NCBI RefSeq assembly: GCF_020085105.1
Contig: NC_058053.1
Coordinates: 17,003,388-17,067,387 of the forward strand
Reading direction: 5' to 3'
From: Siniperca chuatsi
Taxonomy: Eukaryota; Chordata; Actinopteri; Centrarchiformes; Sinipercidae
DNA length: 64,000 nucleotides
The position numbers were made by a program, and so were the translations under genes. The notes beneath the pieces were generated by a model. It did not search any database. It had not been told where the DNA came from and was given only the letters and a program-made list of their open reading frames with translations. Of the stretch, positions 28,801 through 38,090 are shown piece by piece (positions within the stretch are counted from its first letter, which is position 1; each line of letters opens with the position of its first letter).

Positions 28801-31800
28801 TTGAATCTTGTCCACAAAATTTTCTTTTTATAGTCTTAATCATATTACTGGATTATTTATCAGCATGGGGCCAGATATTCAGAATTCTGAAGTTAGTTTC
28901 ATGTCTTGGTACAGGAAAACTATGAACAATTTGGGGATCAAACTGGAGGAGTACTGGCAGGAAATCCGCTACAGGAGAAAAACAGAGGATCCAAACAACA
29001 GCATACCAGTAGAAGATACCACGTTAGTACATGTTGCAGTGACTGACATCACGTATGCTCACTTATATTTGTCTAACCATGTTGACTTCCTACATGCTCT
29101 GATACTCGTCTCGATCTATGTCCTCAGGAAGCGACCAGATCAAAACTGGGTGCAGTGCGATGACTGTTCCCAATGGCGCAAACTCCCTGATGGGATCGAC
29201 AACAACAAACTGCCAGATAAATGGTATTGCCGTATGAACCCTGATCCTCAGTTCAGGTAACCAAAGCATTATTGAAAAACCTGTTGCATTAATCATAATC
29301 TGATTTAATAAAATAAACAAATACAAATGGGGAAAAAACTTACTAATTTTCCTATCCACTAATCTGTTTTTGTAAAAATGCAAAACTTTACTTGTTACTT
29401 GTTCTGGAATCATAAGTCTAAATCTAAAAATAAATGTGGCATCATTGTCAAGAATGCAATTGTGTATAACACTTTTTTTCCTAAAAAATGTCCAAACATG
29501 TTTTTGTATTTTTAGAGCTAATACCACAGCAGTAAACAGATAAATTAATTCTTGAATCGCAATTCTTTGACATACATGTTCAGAACTTGATCTTCAGATT
29601 GACAGATTCAACAAATGTCTGTTCAGGCTCTGAAACAGTGCGTGCTAACAATATTAAAATACTGTAAATGTAAACATGTTCTATCTACATGAAAACAAAT
29701 CTCTAATTCACAGCTTCACAAGTCTTTTTGTAAATTATGCTACATTTATGTATATGATAGATTTCAGAATCCGAAAATCATCTTATCATGATATTTAACT
29801 AGATATTGTTTGGGATTGTCTTAATGTAATACAGCTATATTGTTGTCTCCCTTGTCTTTAAGGCTGCATCAGTATTCTGCTGTTATTTAAGCGTTCTACC
29901 TGAGTTAATGAACTCTACCTGCTTGACCACCATCATATTGACATTACTGCTGATCATTTCTCAAAATGTTCATGTGTGTAATGTTCTTCAAGGGACATGA
30001 GTGATTTGCAAGGGTTGAGCAGCGCCTTAAAAAACTGTCCTTTTGTTTGTCTTCTTCTCTGGTGCGGTAGTCAGGGAAAAAGTTACAGTGCGGCAAGGGA
30101 GGACTTGCACACAGAGAACAAAAAAGAGATTCAGACTGGAATCTGGTCGTAAATTATTTCTATTTGATACATTACAACATTTCAGTCCATGTTGGATTTT
30201 CCTCAATGCAGTTTGCATTTTTTTCACTGTCTGTACAGCCCTGTAATGTATCAAATAGAAATAATTAAAATCCATCTTTTTTGTTCTCTGTGTGCAAGTC
30301 CTCCCTTGCTGCACTCCAAGGGCCATCAGTCATGAAAAGGTTTCTCATACCAGAGGGGTTGCTAACTAGGGGTTATTGCTAAGACTAGTATAACTGGATA
30401 AACAGTGATGGTGGACTACTGAGCAGGCCATGGCATTCAGATGAAACTGCCTAATCAACCCAGTGGGGCCAGCCATTGTAAATGGTAAATGGCTGCATTT
30501 ATATAGTGCTTTTATCCAAAGCGCTGTATAATTTTTGCCTCTCATTCACATACACACACTCACACACCAATGGCAGTGAGCTACCATGCAAGGTGCTGCC
30601 CTGACCATCAGGAGCAATTTGGGGTTCAATGTCTTGCCAAAGGACACTTCAATATGTGGACAGAAGGAGGTGGGGATTGAATCGCCAGTGAGTGTGGTAT
30701 TTAAAGGCAGCTTAAAGGTACATTAGGTCAGGGTTAGACAACAGTGTCACCTGTCTGATGGCTCAGTAGATTTATGACAGCACAGGCTGGTTTTCACCTC
30801 AGAGCCCAATTATAGGTCAAAACATCATTTAACATGAATACTGGGCTTCCACAGGAATGCTCACCCAACATTTGGCACATTTTACTATGTATTGATAAAT
30901 GGAAGCACCAATAGTCCTCCCCAAAACTTTGATACATTATTGATATCAAGGCATTTGGTCAAAAAACTTCAAACCCAAACGTAGCTCGGATTCAATGGAT
31001 GTTTGCTAATGTTTTCAATTTCTATCTAATTTGGCCTCCCAGGAGCTGCAAGGTACTGGAGGAGCCTGAGGACTCCAATGATGAAGAACCTTCATACTGC
31101 AAGACCTATAAACAACAGTGCGTGCCATTTAAAAACACTGCTACAACTTTTGCCCAATAATTGAACTGAATATTTAGATTCAACAAGAATTGCACATCGT
31201 TGTATTAAGCTGCCAAAATCAGCCCTAACGTGTTAACTGAGCATAATAATAAATGAAGTGACTTGCCTTACCTTAACTTATTTATTTTTTTATTTTTTAC
31301 AGGGAGAGGGAAGACAAAAAGAATGAAGAGAAGAAAAGACAAAAGGTGAGGACACATCACCTGCTGTTGATGTTCCTCTAACACCTCAGTGCGGTTTGGA
31401 ATAAATAGTTCTTTTTCTGATAGTACTGATTTTCTATTCCATTAAGATTAACACGTGATTAATAGCGCTTTTGGGATTATTGTTTTTTCTAGGATGAGGA
31501 GGATCGAAAGCGTCAGGAAGAGCAGCGTTTGGCTAATCTCGCCAAGCAAAACCAGGCCCTTAAACAGCAGCTGCATCAAATAGTATGTTTTCCATTTGAC
31601 ACCACGCAGGGGTTGGGAGTGATGACTAAAGTTGATTCTGTTTCACTGAAGATAATGATTGTGTTAGCAGAAGTTTTAATAACAGCATTTCAGAAGGTGA
31701 ATATTGTTTAGGAATATTAATAATTACACATTTGATAAACATCTCTGTTTTCTTTATCTTGTTGTTGTCTTTAGACTGTCCCTTCCCCCTCCACCCCCAC

Positions 31801-31911
31801 TACCCCAAGGAGTAGGTTTAACACCGAGTCACCACGAGGGGGTGCTGCGAGGGCTAAATCCTCTTCACTGAGGGCCACCACCTTTTCACAAGCTGGTAAG
31901 ACAGATTACTC

Positions 31912-31972
<61 letters not shown>

Positions 31973-32313
31973 AAGTTTTCAGAGATTTGAAAAATGTCTG
32001 TTTTCTTTCTCTCTAGCTTGCAGCCCCTCCAGTAGCAGTGGTCTTCCAGTTATTTCTAATGTATGCTCACTGTCAACAACCCCCCTGAGGTATGATTGTG
32101 TGCTGTTGTGATCTTAAATATATCCATTTTACTTTGTTTAAGAAGTAAATTAACTTTGCTTTGTGTGCACTTCAGGGGAAAAAGAGCACAGCCTGTTACT
32201 CCACAAAGACTGTCCAAAAGATCTAGAGTTAATCGCTTTAATCTAGGCACCTCCGATACATCCACATCTGTGGATGTGAGCCCACTGATCTCCCCATCAG
32301 TGCCTGAAGATGG

Positions 32314-32356
<43 letters not shown>

Positions 32357-35300
32357 ACTGATGATGACATTTTCATCTTGGAGACTGCCAGTACCCCCAG
32401 GCCAAAAATGCCACGATTTGATTTGACTAAAGTGAAGACGGAGCAAGAGCAAAGTGATGCTAACGTCGGCATGCTGTTGGAGTGCAGCAATGATGCTGCT
32501 ATGGATGTCGCCTCAGAGACTAATGTTGCAGGAATGGGCTCTACATGTCCGGCAGCTGTGGGAACTAGTCCCTCCCCAGCACCCCCTCCAGAGATGGCCA
32601 GCATCACCACCCAGACAGAAGTACCCAAAGTGAAGAAGGAAGAGGGGGACCAAAATCATACTGAAGGGGAGGAGAGAGCAGGGCAGAGTGGTGAAGAACA
32701 GAGTCCAGATATGGACCTCAATATCTGTGTTGAGCAAAGAGCATTTAACCAAGAGAGCAATGGAGACGCTCACAGTGAGAATCAAGGAAAGCAGACCTTG
32801 CATAATGGAGTGACGCATCATCTGGAAAGTGAAGAAGATGCTGGACCTTCCTGTGCAGATGCATGTGATAAGAAATCCTCTCCACTTCCCCAACCCAGTA
32901 TGATTGAGATACAGGAACAGCAAGACCAGCTCCTCGAGCTCATGCAGGCTACCGCTCAGGAGAGAGACTCCTTTAAAGAGCAGGTCCATAAACTTACCTG
33001 CGAACTGCAATACATGCAGAGCAGACTGCAGGAGCTGCCTCAGATCAATGTAAAGGAGGAGTGTTCTCACCAGGCCAGCCAGACGGCGGAAACGGAGGGG
33101 TGGAAAGACTACAGAAGTCTATTTGAAAAGGCCAAACAGAGAGTCGATGAACTGATTAAGGACAAAGAGGCTTTACTGGCAGCTACTGAGACCAAGCCCA
33201 GTACTGCCCAAAGTGAGGAAAATTACCTTGACTGCCTGCTCCGGGAACTGGATCAAAGAAACAAGGAGAGGGATGAACTCCGCTCACAGGTCAGTGTTCC
33301 AGCTCTATTTTGAAAGTTGACTGGTGGTACGCTTTAATTTTCTTATTGTCAACAAATCCCATAAAAAGACTAAAGCCAACAGTCTCTCAGTACTTTCCGA
33401 CTTCCCCAGGCGTTTTACAGGTCACAAATATATACTTTACATTTTTAAATAAAGGCAAAATTATTTCATAAAACAGCTGAGCACTGTAGATTTTAGAAAA
33501 TGAATCAAACAGGAGAAAATACTGGGTTTGTTATCATGCGTTTGGTCATGTGTGTATGTGTGTGCGTGTATCTGTCCGCAGCTAATCTTGCATACTACTG
33601 GACCCATAAGCCTAATATTTTTTTGTGCACATTTAATGACCATATGCTCAAGGATCTCTCGTGGTTGCAGTGATTTCCAATTTTTGAAAAACATATTTTA
33701 TTGACTGCTCTGCTTTATGCTGCCATTGACTGCTGACTCGTCACTCCTCTTAACCGGCCGATAGGGGCCGCAAGTGATCAACAACTGCTTCAGTTTGGAA
33801 TCTTGTTTCCGCTAGGGACAATCTATGTGGCGGTCACGTTAGTGTTGGCGGATTCTTTTGTTGGCATTTTCCCTTTTTGAAATTGACATTTTACATCAGT
33901 GGTGTTTTGGAATTGTCCAAGGTTTGTCTCCCTATAGCCTGTCTACTCTGGTTACACCTTGATAATGTAAATTGCATATTGTCTCCCCTTCATTCCACTA
34001 CTCTCATGCATAAAATGCTGGACACACAGCCTGCTCTGCACTCCCAGTTCCCCCGCCTCATGCCCCCAGAGTCCAGTGATGCGCGGATTGCAGATTATCC
34101 ACAGGAGGGCCGGGTCATAAAAATTTACATTCTGATAAACAGCGGATGGGATGTGTGTGGGTGAAATAGGGTGAAGCGTCTCCCCATTAAGAGAGACGCT
34201 GTGCCCATTTACGCACGAGGCACAGAAGTGTAACTTCATTCATTATATAATCTCAAGACATGCCAACAGGATCGGTCCGGCTTTAATGGTAATTAATGTT
34301 CTGCGTTCTTACTACACATCCAAAACGTCACACACACAGTCCAGGTTCATACAGTGAAATTGTTTGGAGTAAAGCAGCCATCCTCCTGATAAATCCTGAG
34401 CTCCATCAGAGCTGTCTTAAAAAAATTTCTTTCAGAAGCTGAAAGTTTTAATTCTGTTTCCTCTGGAGAGTTTCCTCTGTCCTGTTAACTTTAACTACAG
34501 TTTTTAGTTTTGCTGTTTAAATGTCCCACGATATTTACTGTGACATTACTGCGGACATGGAAACGTTTAAAATTACTGAAAGCAGCCTCTCTAATCATTA
34601 AAGTAAAGTGTTAAAGAAAATGTGGGAAATATTTTCTTGCTATCTATTTAATAATCTTTTGCCGAAGGTCAGAATGTGCTCATTTATTGCAGTTATGATG
34701 CATTTTATTTTAATCAAAGAAACATTGAATTCATGATCAGAAAGCAACACACGAAAATTGGAAGGAAACAAGGTCACTTTGCTGTGCAAAGGAAACACTG
34801 TATTTATTAGTAGAATCAATTCATTGTTGGTTTATCTTGTCCTTTTGAATAAAGGAAATATAAGGTCTGCATTGAAAGGTCTATCAGATAATGCATAGTT
34901 GTAAACAGAAAATGCTATTTGAAAGCTCAAAAACCTCTTCCAAGTCTTGAACATGGAGGTTCATTCTTGACCTTTGGGACCAATAAAAATAATCTAAACT
35001 CCAAGGTCCAATTACTTGCTTTAACCACATCTTATAGTCTTCTTTTATGAATGGAGCTGGCTCAGGTGTCATCACATGACCTCAGTGTAGAACTGGAAGA
35101 CAGTGAGATGCAGTTGAAAGCACTGAAAAGCTACACAGTGTACTTTTGAGCTGAGAGACACATGCTTCCAAGTCTGCTTCCTCTCTACTACCTGACACTG
35201 ATTATGATATGCACCTTAGTTTTATTGATGTTGATCTCCTTTATTCATCTTCTTTCCTCTGGGGGTTCACTGTGTACTATGCCACCAGGTGGACAGTCTG

Positions 35301-35776
35301 GAGGAGGAAAGAGCAAACCTGGCATCCCAGTGTGAAGAGCTCAGATTGAGCCTGCAGCAGCAGAGGGAAAACACAACTCCACACAGAACCACTGATTCTT
35401 CTGTACAAACAGATCCCGACAAGGCAGGAAGGACAGCAGACTCTTGCACAGATTCATCCAAAAGGTTGGATTGCTGGAAAATCGCCTTCCTTTCATGTTG
35501 TATGAATTATCACTACCTGACAAAGCCATTTATGAACTCAGTTACCCAGCAGAACAATTATAAAAATTTTGATTTTCTCTCTGTGTCTCTCCTCCCCTCA
35601 GTTTGATTGAGCTTCGGCACCACGTCGGGCGTCTTCTCGTCTCCTTCGTGCCTGCTCTGGACCTGGGCCAAGTGAATTATGAGTGTAATGTAATTGATGA
35701 GATCCTAGAACAGGTTCTCTCCGATGTGGAGTCCATTGCACCAGTGGGGCTGAGGGATGGAGCAATAAATAAATGA
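22827..35776 (+). CDS. morc3: MORC3 GHKL-ATPase/CW zinc-finger chromatin protein, spliced, 19 coding exons
   Basis: The spliced product is 1066 residues (human MORC3 939). The GHKL ATPase is intact: Glu-Leu-Ile then Asp38-Asn39 (metal-binding N-box), D67-N-G69-N-G71, and G98-M-Y-G-N-G-F-K-S-G107. A second ATPase/S5-like part follows, with RGQKVK and [21 protein letters not shown]. The CW zinc finger is at about residues 405-445 (W-V-Q-C-D-D-C ... W-Y-C), a reader of methylated H3K4. After it come basic and Ser/Thr/Pro-rich linkers, an acidic tract with a SUMO-interacting motif, and C-terminal coiled coils. MORC3 dimerises on ATP binding and forms nuclear bodies that recruit PML; it acts in gene and retroelement silencing. 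The start [13 protein letters not shown] matches the family N-terminus. Teleosts can have morc3a and morc3b; which one this is cannot be told here. Phases sum to 3201 coding nt. Confidence 0.95.
23364..23376 (+). repeat. morc3: hAT-like terminal word CAGTGATGCGCGG, copy 1
   Basis: This 13-mer in morc3 intron 1 is repeated exactly at 34074-34086 in intron 17. I recognise CAGTGATGCGCGG as the start of a fish hAT-type DNA element. DNA after the two copies differs, so they may be separate subfamilies. No transposase frame remains. Confidence 0.4.
26160..26530. repeat. Teleost dispersed repeat in morc3 intron 4
   Basis: The stretch begins near CGGGCCGCTAGCTGTCCG and runs through phrases such as CAAATTGGCTCGGACTGAGC and a part rich in GTTGCTAACC/GCTAACATTAG. 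It resembles an interspersed element I know from fish introns. It is not coding and lies between a supported donor and acceptor. Class not determined. Confidence 0.45.
28312..28418 (+). other. morc3: U12-type (minor spliceosome) intron of morc3
   Basis: This 107-bp intron 7 begins with GTATCCTTT, the exact U12-class 5' splice site. It carries TTCCTAAAT at 28400-28408, one base off the U12 branch-point consensus, with the branch A 11 nt from the acceptor AG. It splits codons in phase 0 between ..KPTFL and NKRIPITFG... The donors of the other introns modelled here do not have this motif. Confidence 0.85.
30087..30315. repeat. Foldback (inverted-repeat) element in morc3 intron 11
   Basis: The arms 30087-30127 and 30275-30315 are reverse complements over about 41 bp with one mismatch. 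A second pair, 30151-30176 and about 30242-30266, is also complementary. The segment would fold into a long hairpin with a short unpaired centre. It looks like a MITE or foldback element; no coding part is present. Confidence 0.8.
30476..30695 (+). repeat. Teleost dispersed repeat, plus orientation
   Basis: It starts GTAAATGGTAAATGGCTGCA, continues TTTATATAGTGCTTTTATCC and holds a TGCCTCTCATTCACA stretch, CCATGCAAGGTGCTGCCCTG, and CTTGCCAAAGGACACTTC. This order is that of a widespread fish element; the copy at 21385-21615 is the reverse orientation. It lies in morc3 intron 11. Confidence 0.7.
31914..31968. repeat. (TG)n microsatellite in morc3 intron 15
   Basis: About 27 uninterrupted TG units directly after the exon 15 donor region, which makes a short intron partly microsatellite. 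Confidence 0.95.
32315..32356 (+). repeat. morc3: Coding (GAT)14 microsatellite in morc3
   Basis: Fourteen perfect GAT codons give 14 Asp in a row, followed by Thr, three more Asp and the hydrophobic core Ile-Phe-Ile-Leu. The same place in human MORC3 has a short acidic run before V-I-I-L, a SUMO-interacting motif. The tract is in frame and within exon 17. Confidence 0.95.
33338..33400. repeat. Second copy of the dop1b intron 3 repeat
   Basis: TTTTCTTATTGTCAACAAAT and the following bases match the start of the repeat at 4580 with a few changes; similarity is lost after about 50-60 bp. It lies just after the donor of morc3 intron 17. Confidence 0.55.
34074..34400 (+). repeat. hAT-like non-autonomous element, copy 2
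   Basis: It begins CAGTGATGCGCGGATTGCAG and continues with phrases (CCCATTTACGCACGAGGCAC, AATGTTCTGCGTTCTTACTA) that I recognise from a fish hAT-type element. The 3' end was not found. Located in morc3 intron 17. Confidence 0.45.
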
Positions 35777-35792
35777 ACAAATCATCACCATT

Positions 35793-35850
35793 AAGCCCCT
35801 TGAGGCAAATTTGTGATTTGTGATATTGGACTATATAAATTAAATTAAAA
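35793..35850 (+). repeat. SINE/LINE-type 3' tail next to the morc3 stop codon
   Basis: AAGCCCCTTGAGGCAAATTT and GTGATATTGGACTATATAAA form a well-known fish retroposon 3' tail, here only some 20 bp after the morc3 stop codon. A related degenerate tail lies before morc3 at about 22751. Confidence 0.6.
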
Positions 35851-37598
35851 TTAATCAGATCCTGAACTTAAGTGTGGCGCTCCACCTGTAAATAATGAAT
35901 ACAGATTCCTATGAGTGTGGAAAATTAAGTCGTATTTATTCAAGGTATGTACATGTTTACAGATTTTATGTTGATATACAGTAATTGCAACAAGCTATGA
36001 CCTACTTAACATTTCTTTATCTTAACAGATGGAAAATGTTTACCAAAACATGGAGAGAAAAAACAATATAAACAGTATAATCACTATGTACATAAATGAA
36101 TGCCATAGACCCTTCACTTTACTCTTAAGTTTCAGCGTAGAATCATAGAAGTAATCCATTTATCAGTCAACTGTTTGATATTTTGTTGATCATGTCATTG
36201 TAGTCACAGCTCTGCATCTGATTCAGTTTAACAAAAACAGTTCTCTCTTTGGATTGTATTGCAGCATATTTTGTATGGATTCAGTCAAATATATTTTTAT
36301 ATTTCCTGTCTTTGCTCTGTTAATTAAATGCTATATGACACATTATCATTGGTATCCTTGTGAACCCTTCTGATAGGACAAACATTATAGAAGATAGGGC
36401 TGGCAACAAGCCGTCCAGTATGTTCCTGAGTGATACAAACTGAAACTTAACCGAATGAGTCATCAAGAACCTCCCTCTAAGTCATTAAAACAAGCTGTGC
36501 TTGCTTGAGCAGTGTTTAAAAGGAAACCATGACCAACCATCTTCATGTTGTACCTGCATGGTATAAACATGGTCATCTATACAGAAACTGTCGCTATCAG
36601 ATTTTGACAGGCTTGTAAATCACACAATTTGAGTTGTAGTGATGAAGGTATTTTGGGGGTACACATTATGTTAAGCTGTATTTATTCTCTCTAAAGATCA
36701 AGATCTGTTTTGCAAGAGAAAGCTGAGAACAAATTACATTTCTCATCTGATGTCATGGTTGTTCACTTTGAACTCAACTAAGGATGTTGAATATCTCAGC
36801 AACTTAGGTAGCAGTGCTATATACTGTAAATTAAAAACGTATGCTGATTTAAGATGTCATTGATGACCATTCTACAATTTCATTGAACTCACTGGTGAGT
36901 GTGATAGTTGTCTTGGGTAATGAATCAAATGGCACTGTGGTTAAGTGTCCGTAGTGGTAGCAGCAGCATGAGCATACAGGATATCCAGTGTTTTAAATGG
37001 GGATGCTGCATTGGTTGTATTTTTCTTGAAAATACCAGCTTTCTAGTCCAATAAGACTTTGAAAGGACACTGAACAAAATAAACAGTGTGGGGCTGACAT
37101 ATGGAAGATACATTTACATCACATTTCATAGAAAACGGGAACGTTCAAATTGTGTATTACTGCATTAATCATTTAACAAAAAAAGTCTCAAATGACACGT
37201 CATGTCACATGACAATGTCCCATCAATAAAACGGTTTTACACACGTTACTTTAAACTTCATATCTCATTTTAGTCAGTGGAATTTTTATTTATTTATTAT
37301 CATTGATTTGTGAATAGAAGTTTAGTTAAAACTAAAATGTTTCTCAAAGATACATTTATGTGTTTTACAAGAGAGAACTGACCAAATAGCAGCGTAAAGT
37401 AGTTAACGCATACTGAGTCTAAACTTCTATTACTATGATCAGAAAGTGTCGAAAACTCAGATGAACTGGAAAACGGGGGTGTATTTGAGCCATACTAACG
37501 TGCCCTGCAAGTGATGAGTAGTGAGAACTTTGAACTGACAATGCCTTCAACTCTGGAACGTCATTATTACAATAACCACGCCTCTTCCGCGTTTACGT
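35851..37598. other. morc3 3' UTR and spacer to chaf1b
   Basis: AT-rich DNA without a credible open frame. Much of it is probably morc3 3' UTR. I see no repeat I can name. Confidence 0.4.
37225..37230 (+). terminator. morc3: Candidate polyadenylation signal of morc3
   Basis: An AATAAA hexamer lies about 1.45 kb after the morc3 stop and 400 bp before the chaf1b promoter elements. Other AATAAA hexamers occur earlier, one overlapping the last codons at 35764-35769 and one near 37078, so the real 3' end is uncertain. Confidence 0.35.
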
Positions 37599-37684
37599 CC
37601 AATCACTGCAGCCCACTCGACCGGAAGTTTTGAACGAATCGTACGCGGGAAATTACTGATCGCTTCAGCTGGACAACAGAGGAG
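37599..37684 (+). promoter_or_regulatory. chaf1b: Cell-cycle-type promoter and non-coding first exon of chaf1b
   Basis: Within about 55 bp the sequence shows a CCAAT box (37599-37603), an ETS site CCGGAAGT (37621-37628), a CHR-like TTTGAA (37629-37634) and an E2F-like GCGGGAAA (37645-37652). There is no TATA box. About 35 bp further on, GGAG|gtaaaa at 37684/37685 looks like the donor of a short non-coding first exon. This set is typical of genes induced at G1/S, which fits CAF-1, a replication-coupled chaperone. The sites are seen directly; their use is inferred. Confidence 0.6.
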
Positions 37685-38090
37685 GTAAAACACTAATTTA
37701 CTTCGACATAACTTCATTTAAAAAAATAAACTGATAAAACTCGATTGTATTTGTAACTAACATACTCGTAAGCTAACAGTAACTTATGTACACATGTACC
37801 TGGTGTTTGTCCGTAACGTTAGCTAGAAATCACCCCAACTAATTCGCTAAGTTTATTGCTAACGGTGTTAGCTAGTTGTAGCATTCGGTTCCAGTGACTG
37901 TGTGGCCAAATGAGCTGTTTTATCAAATTCTTGTCTTCTGCAGTCCGTAATACAGCTTCCATATTTGTCAGCGTGTAGATATAACAGTCTGTGTTCGCTG
38001 CTGAGATAATATCAGCCCATTTAAAACTGTCTCAAGTATCAAATGTACTTATTTCTCCCTCCTGAGGTCAGTGTTGGATATAAAAAAAAA

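Larger units (their letters stand above)
22827..35776 (+). other. morc3: Exon map of morc3 (coding parts)
   Basis: Coding exons: 22827-22865, 23876-23948, 25394-25526, 25849-26073, 26814-26966, 27455-27581, 28183-28311, 28419-28538, 28631-28728, 28915-29022, 29128-29256, 31043-31117, 31303-31345, 31493-31582, 31775-31895, 32017-32089, 32176-33289, 35289-35464, 35602-35776. All introns are GT-AG; intron 7 (28312-28418) has U12-type signals. Exon 17 (1114 nt) carries the acidic tract, several V/I-K-x-E SUMO-type sites and the start of the coiled coil. Introns 1, 2, 11 and 17 are the long ones and hold most of the repeats. Confidence 0.88.

Noticed and set aside
32056..32628. 190-codon minus-strand open frame with a run of Ser
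   Set aside because: It is antisense to morc3 exon 17; the Ser run is the complement of the GAT tract. No promoter or splice logic.
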